Both the position numbers and the translations under genes were made by a program. Of a stretch of DNA of 64,000 nt, positions 34,224-42,729 are shown in pieces. This DNA comes from Bradyrhizobium sp. AUGA SZCCT0283 (GTDB lineage: Bacteria; Pseudomonadota; Alphaproteobacteria; Rhizobiales; Xanthobacteraceae): NCBI RefSeq assembly GCF_018130385.1, contig NZ_JAFCLU010000019.1, positions 96,823 to 160,822 of the forward strand. Reading direction: 5' to 3'. The notes under the pieces were generated by a model. It did not search any database. It was not told the DNA's origin and was given only the letters and a program-made list of their open reading frames with translations. Position 1 is the first letter of the stretch; every line of letters begins with the position of its first letter.

Positions 34224-36416
34224 ATGCAGGCGACGCGAGATTTTTCACATTATGTCCGGCATCTCGAATCGGGGCTGTCGCATATCGATCTGGCGGTCGA
34301 GGGCGTCAATTGCGCCGGCTGCATGTCGAAGATCGAGCGCGGGCTTTCCGCGCTTCCGGACGTGACGCTGGCGCGTGTCAATCTGACCGACCGCCGCGTG
34401 GCGCTGGAATGGAAGGAGGGCACGCTCGACCCGGCCCGTTTCATCGACCGGCTGGCAGAGCTTGGCTACAAGGCCTATCCGTTCGAGCCGGTCCGCGCCG
34501 AAGCGGTGGAGACCGAGCAGGCGAGCTTCCTGCTCCGCTGTCTCGGCGTCGCCGCCTTTGCCGCGATGAACATCATGATGCTGTCGATCCCCGTATGGTC
34601 CGGCAATGTCAGCGACATGATCCCGGAGCAGCGCGATTTCTTCCACTGGCTGTCGGCGCTGATTGCTTTGCCTGCGGCGGCCTATTCGGGACAGCCGTTC
34701 TTCAGGTCCGCACTGCGCGCCTTGCGGGCGCGCCGCACCAACATGGATGTGCCGATCTCGATCGGCATTGTGCTGGCGCTTGCGATGTCGGTGGCTGAGA
34801 CGATTCACCACGCCGAACATGCCTATTTCGACGCCGCGCTGATGCTGCTCGCCTTCCTGCTGGCCGGCCGCTATCTCGATCAAAGCATGCGTCGCAAGAC
34901 TCGCGCGGTGGCCGGAAACCTTGCCGCGCTCAAGGGAGAGACCGCGACGAAATTCGTCGGCACCGACGAAATCAGCGTCGTGCCGATTGCCGCCGTGCAG
35001 GCCGGCGACATCGTCCTCTTGCGTCCGGGCGAGCGCTCCGCCGTCGACGGCTCCGTGATCGAGGGCCAGTCCAAGATCGACCAGAGCCTGATCACCGGTG
35101 AGACCTTGCCCGTAAAGGCGGGGCCGGGCACTGCCGTCTATGCGGGCACGCTCAATCTGTCGGGCGCCTTGCGGGTGAGGGTGTCGGCGGCGTCCGAAGG
35201 CACGTTGCTGGCGGAGATCAGCCGGCTGCTCGACAACGCCGTACAATCGCGCTCCCGCTACGTGCAACTCGCCGACCGCGCATCACGGCTCTATGCCCCC
35301 GTCGTGCATGCGGCGGCGCTTCTGACCATGCTGGGCTGGGCGGCCTACGGCGCTACCTGGCACGACGCCATTGTCACCGCAATCTCGGTTCTCATCATTA
35401 CCTGTCCCTGTGCGCTCGGACTGGCGATCCCGGCGGTGCAGACCGTCGTCTCGGGCGCCATGTTCCGGACCGGCGTGCTGCTCAATTCCGGCGATGCCAT
35501 CGAGCGGATGGCCGAAGTCGATCGCGTCGTGTTCGACAAGACGGGAACGCTCACCTTGCCGGAGCTCGACGTCACGAATGCCGCCGATGTTCCGAACGAC
35601 GTGTTCGAACTCGCCGGGCGTCTTGCACTTGCCAGCCATCATCCCGTCGCCGCCGCGGTGGCACGGGCCTCCGGAGCAAAGGCGCCGCTAGCCGGGGTCG
35701 AGGAGATAGCAGGCCAGGGCGTGCGTGGCTCCGTCAACGGGCTCGAAGTCCGGCTGGGCAGGCCGTCGTTTTGCGGCGCGGACCTGATCGCCAACGAAAT
35801 CCTGTGCCGGGATCCCGAGGCTTCTGTCGTCGCCTTCCGTCACGGCGAAACGCGGCATGTCTTTGCGGTGCGGCAGCGCCTGCGCGCCGATGCGGCCGGC
35901 GCCATATCCACGCTCCTGAAGGCCGGGATTGAAGTCGAAATTCTGTCCGGCGATCGCGAGCCTGCCGTACGCCATGCGGCTGAGACGCTCGGGATTCATG
36001 AATGGCGCGCGGGCGTCACGCCGGCGGACAAGATTGTCCGTATCGAGGAATTGAAGCGGCGGGGCGTCAAGGTCCTGATGGTCGGCGACGGCATGAACGA
36101 TGCGCCGGCGCTTGCCGCCGCGCACGTCTCGATGTCACCGGTCAGTGCCACCCATTTGAGCCAAGCGACCGCCGATCTGGTGTTCCTCGGCGATCGCCTC
36201 GCGCCCGTCGTCACGGCAATAGGCTTCTCGCGAAAGGCACTGCGGCTGATGCGGCAGAACCTGTGGCTGGCTGCGGGCTACAACCTGCTTGCGGTGCCGC
36301 TCGCAATTGCGGGCCTCGCAACGCCGCTGGTCGCCGCAGCTGCGATGTCGGGTTCGTCGTTGCTGGTCATCTTAAACGCGTTGCGCGCGCATCGCGGTGT
36401 GAGGGAGTTTTCCTGA
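34224..36416 (+). CDS. fixI: Copper-transporting P-type ATPase for cbb3 assembly
   Basis: 730 residues (P1B type). An N-terminal heavy-metal domain has C30-A-G-C33; membrane CPC motif at C394-P-C396; the phosphorylated aspartate D438 in FDKTGTLTLPE; the hinge motif MVGDGMNDAPALAAAHVSMS. It supplies copper to the binuclear site of the oxidase instead of detoxifying it. It starts 12 bp after fixH and overlaps fixS by one base (TGATG). Confidence 0.96.
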   Translation: MQATRDFSHYVRHLESGLSHIDLAVEGVNCAGCMSKIERGLSALPDVTLARVNLTDRRVALEWKEGTLDPARFIDRLAELGYKAYPFEPVRAEAVETEQASFLLRCLGVAAFAAMNIMMLSIPVWSGNVSDMIPEQRDFFHWLSALIALPAAAYSGQPFFRSALRALRARRTNMDVPISIGIVLALAMSVAETIHHAEHAYFDAALMLLAFLLAGRYLDQSMRRKTRAVAGNLAALKGETATKFVGTDEISVVPIAAVQAGDIVLLRPGERSAVDGSVIEGQSKIDQSLITGETLPVKAGPGTAVYAGTLNLSGALRVRVSAASEGTLLAEISRLLDNAVQSRSRYVQLADRASRLYAPVVHAAALLTMLGWAAYGATWHDAIVTAISVLIITCPCALGLAIPAVQTVVSGAMFRTGVLLNSGDAIERMAEVDRVVFDKTGTLTLPELDVTNAADVPNDVFELAGRLALASHHPVAAAVARASGAKAPLAGVEEIAGQGVRGSVNGLEVRLGRPSFCGADLIANEILCRDPEASVVAFRHGETRHVFAVRQRLRADAAGAISTLLKAGIEVEILSGDREPAVRHAAETLGIHEWRAGVTPADKIVRIEELKRRGVKVLMVGDGMNDAPALAAAHVSMSPVSATHLSQATADLVFLGDRLAPVVTAIGFSRKALRLMRQNLWLAAGYNLLAVPLAIAGLATPLVAAAAMSGSSLLVILNALRAHRGVREFS

Positions 36417-36607
36417 TGGAAGTTCTGGTGTTTCTGGTGCCGCTGGCATTGACGCTCGGCGCCATCGGCCTGATGGGTTTTCTCTGGTCGCTCAAGAACG
36501 GCCAATACGACGACCTCGAAGGGGCGGGCTGGCGCGCGATCGCCGATGACGAGCCGGCTTCAGAAGAACCAGTACCGGTACCATCGACCGGGACCGGACG
36601 TCGCTAG
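36416..36607 (+). CDS. fixS: cbb3 oxidase maturation protein FixS
   Basis: 63 residues (CcoS family). One membrane segment (about 3-26, VLVFLVPLALTLGAIGLMGFLW) and the conserved LKNGQYDDLEGAGWRAI. The start overlaps the fixI stop by one base, ensuring coupling. Required for cofactor insertion into cbb3. Last gene of fixGHIS; the tail is proline/glutamate-rich. Confidence 0.94.
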   Translation: MEVLVFLVPLALTLGAIGLMGFLWSLKNGQYDDLEGAGWRAIADDEPASEEPVPVPSTGTGRR

Positions 36608-36659
36608 GGCAGACCGGCATTCTGACCAAGGAGACGGATCATCCGCCACAGGAGTCTTG

Positions 36660-36818
36660 ATGTCCCCGCGCATCATCCATATTCCGCGACGCCAAGCGGC
36701 TGGCGTTGACGCCTCAGCGCTTTACCGCCATATACCGAACATGAATAAGCTTCTATCAGCCGCATTGACCACCACGGCGACCGCTTACGGCGGATCGCCT
36801 GCTGGTTGCGCGCGCTAG
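36660..36818 (+). CDS. Threonine-rich leader peptide of the downstream thrS-like gene
   Basis: 52 residues from ATG 36660, which has CACAGGAG about 5-7 bp upstream, or 25 residues from ATG 36741. Near the end it reads ALTTTATAYGG, four threonine codons within five (ACC ACC ACG GCG ACC), and there is no threonine elsewhere in the peptide. The stop at 36818 lies 21 nt before the hairpin at 36840-36872. The layout is that of an amino-acid-controlled attenuator: when charged tRNA-Thr is scarce, a ribosome would stall on these codons. Translation itself is unproven. Confidence 0.68.
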   Translation: MSPRIIHIPRRQAAGVDASALYRHIPNMNKLLSAALTTTATAYGGSPAGCAR

Positions 36819-36839
36819 AGACAAGCGTACTTCACCCAG

Positions 36840-36880
36840 AAAAGGCCCCGCCGGCGACGGACGGGGCCTTTTCTGGTTTT
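36840..36880 (+). terminator. Attenuator-type terminator before thrS-like gene
   Basis: AAAAGGCCCCG (36840-36850) pairs perfectly with CGGGGCCTTTT (36862-36872) around an 11-nt loop, followed by CTGGTTTTT. The loop holds GGCGA, complementary to TCGCC at 36795-36799 inside the leader ORF. CGGACGGGG (36858-36866) is also complementary to CCCCGTCCG (36888-36896), so rival structures can form. Confidence 0.7.
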
Positions 36881-36926
36881 TGATGGTCCCCGTCCGCGCT
36901 TTTTTTCCATCACAAGGAACACAGCC

Positions 36927-38137
36927 ATGGACGATCTCGACCACAGAAATCTCGGCGTGAAGCTCAAACTCTGGCACCTTCAGGAAGATGCGCCGGGCAT
37001 GGTGTTCTGGCATCCGCGCGGCTACGCGGTCTACCGGGTGCTGGAGGACTATGTCCGGCGCAAGATGCGCCGAGCCGGCTATGCCGAGGTCCGGACGCCA
37101 CAGCTGCTGCCAAAGGAGCTCTGGGGCCGCAGCGGCCACTGGGACAAGTTCGGCGAGCACATGTTCCGGGTCGACGACGGCGAGCCGGCGATGGCGCTGA
37201 AACCGATGTCGTGCCCGTGCCACGTGCAGATCTTCAACAGGGGGCTGCGCTCGTGGCGGCAGCTTCCGATCCGCTATGCCGAGTTCGGCGCTTGCCACCG
37301 CAATGAGCCTTCCGGTTCGCTCCACGGCATCATGCGCACGCGCGCCTTCGAGCAAGACGACGCGCATGTGTTCTGCCGCGAGCAGGACCTGGAGGGCGAA
37401 GTCGCGTGCTTCATCGCCCTGCTGGGCGAGGCCTACCGCGACCTCGGTTTTCCCGACTACGAGGTGGCGCTGGCGACGCGGCCGGCGGTGCGCGCCGGCG
37501 ACGACGCGACCTGGGACTGGTCGGAGGCGAAGCTCGCGATGCCGCGCGGCGTTGCGGCCTCGCGCCTCAAATCAACCCCGGCGAAGGTGCGTTCTACGGA
37601 CCGAAGCTGGAATTCGCGCTGCGCGACCGGCTGGGACGATCCTGGCAGTGCGGCACAGTGCAGCTCGACGGCGTGCTGCCGCAGCGGCTCGAGGCGTCCT
37701 ACGTCGCCCCCGACGGCAGCCGCGCGAGGCCCCTGATGATCCACCACGCCATCTTCGGATCGCTCGGCCGCATGATCGCGATCCTGCTCGAGCACCATGG
37801 CGGCGTGCTTCCGTTCTGGCTGTCACCGGACCAGGTCGCGGTCGCGCCGATCTCGAAAGACCAGGCCGGATACGGCGCGGACGTCCTGGCGGCGTTCGAG
37901 GATGCCGGGATCCGGGCCGTTGCCTATGACGGCGCCGATACCCTCTCGCGGCGCATCGTGGCGGCGCATGAAATGGCGGTGCCGGTGATGGCTGTCGTCG
38001 GCGGGCGCGAGATGAGGGACGGCCGGGTGAGCCTGCGCGAACGCGACGGCTCTCAGGCCGACGTTCCGCTGGCCGAGGCGGTGTCCCGGCTGCAGGCGAG
38101 GGCCCGGCCGGGCGCCCTTGTGGCCGAAGCCTTGTAG
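36927..38137 (+). pseudogene. Threonyl-tRNA synthetase paralogue without editing domains, frameshifted
   Basis: About 403 residues across two frames. The first frame (36927 to about 37533) starts directly at the catalytic core: LGVKLKLWHLQEDAPGMVFWH, motif 2 region FGACHRNEPSGSLHG, and FEQDDAHVFC. The second frame continues with INPGEGAFYGPKLEF, MIHHAIFGSLGRMIA and the anticodon-binding domain to 38137. Around 37533-37535, GAAGCTCGCGATGCC needs one extra base to keep SEAKL joined to RDAARRCGLAPQINPGEG. The Zn ligands of ThrRS (C, H, H) are preserved. The TGS and editing domains present in normal ThrRS (about 240 residues) are absent by design, since the start has a good ribosome binding site (AAGGAAC). 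Recent decay or a sequencing error are the likely explanations. Confidence 0.8.
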
Positions 38138-38262
38138 CCCGCGGACGCAGGTCCGCATCATGCGATCGAAGAGCGATTTACTCAGAACGCTCGCCGCCAT
38201 TTCGGGCGTAAGATCGGCTACTGGCGGCGTTCGCAATTCCGGGGCTGGACAAAGGACTGGAC

Positions 38263-38352
38263 TGGCGGAAGGGGTGGGATTCGAACCCACGGTACCCTTG
38301 CAGGCACGCCGGTTTTCAAGACCGGTGCCTTAAACCACTCGGCCACCCTTCC
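38263..38352 (-). tRNA. tRNA-Ser (anticodon UGA)
   Basis: Reading the minus strand, acceptor arms GGAAGGG (38352-38346) and CCCTTCC pair. The D arm has GGCCGAGTGGTT. The anticodon stem-loop CCGGT-CTTGAAA-ACCGG gives anticodon TGA. A long variable arm typical of serine tRNA follows, and the T arm contains GGTTCGAATCC. The discriminator G is followed by an encoded CCA. Confidence 0.95.
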
Positions 38353-38664
38353 GGACTAGGAATCTCAGTCGCTTAGCGTAGGGCTGGCTCGAACGCAATG
38401 CGAACGTGGCTCCGATGCGCACCCCGTGGCGTCATTTTGGAAGAAACCAGCGACGAGAGCGCCACCGGTGATGCAGAGGTAATTCAAAGGGGCCGCCGCT
38501 ACGATCTGGCAGGCGTTTTGTATGGAGCCCTTTACACGCGCCACGAAATTTTGGAGGCGGCATCAGCCGCGATACGCTCGCCGGCGGTTCGTCAGGCCGA
38601 TGCCAATTCTGACCGGGATCGCATCGTCCCGGCACCCGTTGCCGCAATTGGTTCGGACGCTTGT

Positions 38665-38763
38665 TTAGCCGAACGCAACAGCCAGCAAGCTAGAGCACAG
38701 GAGCACGAAGCTGGCCGTGGTCAGGGCAAGAAATCCGTTGGAGACAATGTCGTGGTTGCGCAT
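38665..38763 (-). CDS. Possible 32-residue hydrophobic peptide
   Basis: Reads MRNHDIVSNG followed by a hydrophobic segment (FLALTTASFVLLCSSLLAVA) and FG-stop. AGGTG lies about 6-8 bp upstream of the ATG at 38763. It would be a membrane peptide with no recognised family. Part of an otherwise gene-free 970-bp stretch (38353-39322). No independent support beyond start, ribosome binding site and membrane character. Confidence 0.35.
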   Translation of the reverse strand: MRNHDIVSNGFLALTTASFVLLCSSLLAVAFG

Positions 38764-38887
38764 GATACACCTACCACTCAGATGCTCGCTCGAATTTATT
38801 AAAGCTTTCCGAATCCCTGGCCGGAACTACCAGGCTATTTCTCTGTCTGAAGCCGGCGGTCCCCCCGAACCGCCAAGCGTTCAAACC

Positions 38888-38977
38888 TCAAGCTCTGGAA
38901 CGATAGCCTTCAAACGCATGGGCAAGGAAAATGCCTGCGCTCACCAGGCCCATCACCGCTGTAACCGTCTCGATCAT
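38888..38977 (-). CDS. Possible 29-residue single-span membrane peptide
   Basis: Starts at ATG 38977 with AAAGGA about 8 bp upstream. The product is MIETVTAVMGLVSAGIFLAH followed by AFEGYRSRA, a short membrane helix with a basic end. No named family. It lies about 125 bp upstream of, and on the same strand as, the other small peptide. The rest of 38353-39322 holds nothing else I can support. Confidence 0.45.
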   Translation of the reverse strand: MIETVTAVMGLVSAGIFLAHAFEGYRSRA

Positions 38978-39337
38978 CGCACAAATCCTTTGCGCCCCTG
39001 CGATCCACAGAACGACTCCACCGTTGCACAGTCAAAAAGATTCACAGGCTAAAATCGCAGATCGGTCGTGAGTGATGATTTAGTGCAACAGATTGTCTGA
39101 ATGCGGCACAAGAGGTGGTGCGGGCGAGGCGTCTTTTGCCAATTATCGATAGTGAAATCCCGTAAATCGACGGATACGCAAAGCAACCATTCATTCACCA
39201 CGCAGGCGCAGACCCCATTTCCGCCGTGTTCCGGTTGCGATATCTTCACGACGTGATGCGGAGGTGGGCCGCATCGTGAGGCAAGGCCGCAACGCTTCAA
39301 CGTAGGCGGTCGGCCGCTGAAAATGGTAATTGGGGCG

Positions 39338-40261
39338 ATGGGGATTCGACGGCCAAAAACGATCGTCCTGGCGGCGCGTGGTACGGTTGCCGTGGCAACG
39401 TGCCTTCTCCTTGCCAACTGCGCCTCGTCCAGCAAATTCGCCAGTCGCGTCGATCCCAAATATGGCGTCTCCTCGAGCCCTCGCGTGGTGGCGCTTGGGG
39501 AAGCCGTGCCGAAGGGCGGGGGAACCTACCGCGTCGGCAAGCCCTACACCGTCGCAGGCCGGGTCTACGTGCCGGAAGAGGATCCGAACTATCGCGCCGA
39601 GGGGATGGCTTCCTGGTATGGCGACGACTTCCACGGCCGGCTGACCGCCAATGGCGAAGTCTTCGACATGGCCTCGCTGACCGCTGCCCACCCGACGCTC
39701 CCGATCCCAAGCTACGCCCGCGTCACCAACGTCCGGAACGGCAAATCGCTGATCGTGCGGGTCAACGACCGCGGCCCTTACCATGGCAACCGCCTCATCG
39801 ACGTCTCGAACAAGGCCGCGGAACTCCTTGAATTCAAAGCAAATGGCGTCGCTAAGGTCCGCGTTGAATATGTCGGCCGGGCGCCGCTGGAGGGTTCCGA
39901 CGACCGCCAGTTGCTGGCAACGCTCCGGACCGGCGAACCGGCGCCGTCGCCGTCCACGGTTCGGGTCGCTTCGGCCCGTCCGTTTGTGCCCGAAATGCCG
40001 TCGTCTGCGAGCCGAATCCGGGGCGAAGTTCCGATGCCCGAAGGGCGGCCCTACAGCCTCGGTAATACCTCGGCCGACTACGCCTCGACTAATGCGACTT
40101 CGGAAATGTCGGCCTCCAGCCGCTCGCGCGGGCGCGCCGCGGAAAACCCCCGCGCCGTGTCCTACGAGAATGATGCCAGCTATGCGGCTCCGAGCCAGGC
40201 CTACCTGCCGGTCGATCCACGGGGTCCAAGCGAAGTCCTGAGCGGGCGCGGGCTGTATTAG
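39338..40261 (+). CDS. rlpA: RlpA-like septal lipoprotein
   Basis: About 307 residues (312 if ATG 39323 is used). A lipoprotein signal with lipobox LLANC (cysteine about 29) is followed by the double-psi beta-barrel domain (about 85-185: AEGMASWYGDDFHGRLTANGEVFD, TNVRNGKSLIVRVNDRGPYHG, DVSNKAAELLEF). In Pseudomonas this domain is a lytic transglycosylase acting on peptidoglycan without stem peptides. The C-terminal 120 residues are serine/proline-rich and probably disordered; no SPOR domain is seen. Monocistronic. Confidence 0.88.
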   Translation: MGIRRPKTIVLAARGTVAVATCLLLANCASSSKFASRVDPKYGVSSSPRVVALGEAVPKGGGTYRVGKPYTVAGRVYVPEEDPNYRAEGMASWYGDDFHGRLTANGEVFDMASLTAAHPTLPIPSYARVTNVRNGKSLIVRVNDRGPYHGNRLIDVSNKAAELLEFKANGVAKVRVEYVGRAPLEGSDDRQLLATLRTGEPAPSPSTVRVASARPFVPEMPSSASRIRGEVPMPEGRPYSLGNTSADYASTNATSEMSASSRSRGRAAENPRAVSYENDASYAAPSQAYLPVDPRGPSEVLSGRGLY

Positions 40262-40263
40262 AT

Positions 40264-40334
40264 AGCGTTTTCGAGCGAAAGCCTGCCCCGGACTTGATCC
40301 GAGGTGGCTCCGGTTCGCGTCAAGAAAACGCGTC
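40264..40334 (+). repeat. Dispersed repeat, copy B
   Basis: Begins AGCGTTTTCGAGCGAAAGC and holds a central imperfect palindrome (CCCCGGACTTGATCCGAGG). It then runs through CCGGTTCGCGTCAAGAAAACG to CGTC. Same order as copy A at 13202-13268 but in the opposite orientation. Sits immediately after the rlpA stop. Confidence 0.75.
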
Positions 40335-40342
40335 AAACAAAA

Positions 40343-41287
40343 TCACCCCCTCAGGAAGTCGATCAGCGCCGTGTTGACCTCGTCGGGCCGCTCCTGCTGA
40401 ATCCAGTGGCCGGCCCCGTCGAGAATAAGTTTCTGCCGCAAGTTCGGCAGCACGCGCTCCATCTCCTTGACCAGTTTGGCGCCGATCAGCCCGGTGATGA
40501 CGCCATCCTTCGATCCCGCGATGAACAGGGACGGCTGGTGGATTTGCGCGCCCTGCCACGGCGCAGTCAGTTCCCAATTGCGGTCGATGTTGCGATACCA
40601 GTTGAGCCCGCCGCGAAAGCCGGAGTCCCGGTAGACGGCTGCGAAATAGGCGAGGTCAGCCTCGGTCAGCCAGTTCGGCAACGGCCGGTTCGGATCGGCG
40701 CCGGCGAGGAATCCCTTGCCCTCCTGAACATATTGATGGGCCGCCGGATCGGAGAACCCGCGTCCGGCCAGCACGATTCGCATTGTCGCGGCGACATCGC
40801 GCTCGAACTCGGCCTCGGCTACGCCCGGCGCCTGAAAATACTGCCAGTAGAAATTGGTGATGCCGTTGTTCCGCAGGGTTTCGAGCGGCAGGCCGCGTCC
40901 GCGGGAGGGTGGCGGAACGCTGAGGCCCGCGACCTTGGTGAAGACATCAGGCCGGAACATCGCCGCGTGCCAGGCAACCGGCGCACCCCAGTCATGGCCG
41001 ACAATGACAGCCTGTTGTTCGCCAAGCGCCGCCACCAGCGCAACCATGTCGCCGACATTGTGGAAGATGGTGTAGGCGCCGACGTCCTCTGGTGCGCTGG
41101 TCCGGCCGAACCCGCGCATATCGGGGGCGACGACGCGGAAACCGGCTGCCGCAATGGCAGGGATCTGGTGCCGCCAGGAATAGGATAGTTCGGGCCAGCC
41201 ATGGCAGAGCAGCACCAGCGGACCCTGTCCCTGCTCGACAACGAAGAAGTCCAGCCCGTTGGCGGAAATGGTGCGTGAGGATGGCAT
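40343..41287 (-). CDS. Alpha/beta hydrolase (epoxide-hydrolase-like)
   Basis: 314 residues. HGWPELSYSW (oxyanion region), nucleophile D in VGHDWGAPVAWH (the aspartate nucleophile typical of epoxide hydrolases, G-x-D-x-G), and the final histidine in DGAGHWIQQERP. RGFGRTSAP also matches the soluble epoxide hydrolase family. ATG 41287 has GGCGGAAA upstream; the frame extends to 41446 without support. Divergent from the carboxypeptidase gene. Substrate unknown. Confidence 0.88.
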   Translation of the reverse strand: MPSSRTISANGLDFFVVEQGQGPLVLLCHGWPELSYSWRHQIPAIAAAGFRVVAPDMRGFGRTSAPEDVGAYTIFHNVGDMVALVAALGEQQAVIVGHDWGAPVAWHAAMFRPDVFTKVAGLSVPPPSRGRGLPLETLRNNGITNFYWQYFQAPGVAEAEFERDVAATMRIVLAGRGFSDPAAHQYVQEGKGFLAGADPNRPLPNWLTEADLAYFAAVYRDSGFRGGLNWYRNIDRNWELTAPWQGAQIHQPSLFIAGSKDGVITGLIGAKLVKEMERVLPNLRQKLILDGAGHWIQQERPDEVNTALIDFLRG

Positions 41288-41464
41288 CGCGTTTCCGCCC
41301 TGTTTTTCGTATCTTGTCGGGAAATTGCAGCCTCGCCACGCTACGTTCCTTCGTCCGGTGCCGCAATCCGATCGACACGGCGGCAAGTCCAAAAGGCAAG
41401 TCAAAAACCTGTGTTGTTTGCGATACTTCCAACTGTTAGAAGGCAAGGATTCAGGACATCGCCG

Positions 41465-42727
41465 ATGGCAGCAGAGACTTCCGTTTCCCGCAAACCCGAC
41501 GCCGCGGCCATCGTCCCGTGGCGCGGCTTGATGGCCGCCGTCGTAGCGCTCGCGGTCGGTTGGGGCGGGATCGTGTACGCCGCCAACAACAGCGTGCAGG
41601 GCGCGCCGAAGAAGGAAGATGGCGGCTTTGACGGCGACGCGCCGACCGCGATCCTGGTCGAGGCGTCCAGCGGCAGCGTGCTGTTCGAGAAGAACGCCGA
41701 CGAATTGCGGGCGCCGTCCAGCATGATGAAGCTGATGACGGTCGAGGTCGTCTTCAACGCCATCAAGGAAGGCAAGATAAAGCTGACGGACGAATACCGC
41801 ATCAGCGAGAACGCCTGGCGCAAGGGCGGCGCGCCGGCCGGCGGCTCGACCATGTTTGCCATCCTCAACAGCAAGGTGTCGGTGGACGACCTGCTGAAAG
41901 GCGCGATCATCCAGAGCGGCAATGATTCCTGCATTGCGCTCGCCGAGGGCATGGCCGGCAACGAGCGGATCTTTGCCGCCGACTTCATGACCAAACGGGC
42001 GCGCGAACTCGGCCTGACGAAGTCGACATTCGGAAACTCAAACGGGTTGCCCGATCCCGCCAACAGGATGACGGTGCGGGAACTAGCAAAACTCGCCCGC
42101 CACCTGATCCTGACCTATCCCGACATGTACAAATTGTTCGGCGAGAGGGAGTTCACCTGGAACAAGATTCGGCAGCAGAACCGCAATCCGCTTCTGAACT
42201 CGCTGAACGGCGCTGACGGGCTGAAGACCGGCTACACCAAGGAGGGCGGCTACGGCATGGTCGGCTCCGCCGTGCAGAACGACACACGGCTGATCGTCGT
42301 GATCAACGGGCTCGAGGATCCCGACGATCGCGCCTCCGAGGCCAAGAAGATGCTGGAATGGGGTTTTCGCAATTTCGAGACGCGCACACTGTTCGCGGCC
42401 AACCAGCCCGTCGGCTACGCCAAGGTATTCGGCGGCGAAAGCCGCTCGGTGAAGCTTGCCAGCCCCCAGCCGATCAAAGTGATGGTGCCGAAGAATGGCA
42501 GCGAGAAGCTGATCGCGCGGATCGTTTACAACGGCCCGGTGCGGGCGCCGGTGCAGGCCGGCCAGCCGGTCGGGGTCGTCAAAGTGTGGCGAGGTCACAA
42601 CATCGCCGTGGAGACGCCGGTCTATGCCGCGGAAGCGGTCGGCACCGGCTCGACCATGCGCCGCGCGATCGACGGGGCCAGCGAGCTCGTCATCGGTATG
42701 TTCCGCGCGAGCGCAGAGAAGCTCTGA
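41465..42727 (+). CDS. D-alanyl-D-alanine carboxypeptidase (low-molecular-weight PBP, DacA/DacF-like)
   Basis: 420 residues. N-terminal membrane/signal segment (about 18-40). The penicillin-binding motifs are S86-M-M-K89, S151-G-N153 and K254-T-G256, followed by the PBP5 C-terminal domain (about 300-400). Trims the terminal D-alanine from peptidoglycan stem peptides in the periplasm. First gene of the dac-tmk-holB-metG-tatD run common in alphaproteobacteria; tmk starts 2 bp after it. Confidence 0.93.
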   Translation: MAAETSVSRKPDAAAIVPWRGLMAAVVALAVGWGGIVYAANNSVQGAPKKEDGGFDGDAPTAILVEASSGSVLFEKNADELRAPSSMMKLMTVEVVFNAIKEGKIKLTDEYRISENAWRKGGAPAGGSTMFAILNSKVSVDDLLKGAIIQSGNDSCIALAEGMAGNERIFAADFMTKRARELGLTKSTFGNSNGLPDPANRMTVRELAKLARHLILTYPDMYKLFGEREFTWNKIRQQNRNPLLNSLNGADGLKTGYTKEGGYGMVGSAVQNDTRLIVVINGLEDPDDRASEAKKMLEWGFRNFETRTLFAANQPVGYAKVFGGESRSVKLASPQPIKVMVPKNGSEKLIARIVYNGPVRAPVQAGQPVGVVKVWRGHNIAVETPVYAAEAVGTGSTMRRAIDGASELVIGMFRASAEKL

Positions 42728-42729
42728 GC

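Noticed and set aside
37500..37570. Programmed frameshift in the ThrRS-like gene
   Set aside because: No slippery heptamer or nearby stimulatory structure noticed at the shift; decay or a sequence error is simpler.
38398..39052. Plus-strand open frames of 111-134 residues after the tRNA
   Set aside because: Weak starts, no domain, biased composition; the small minus-strand ORFs are more gene-like.
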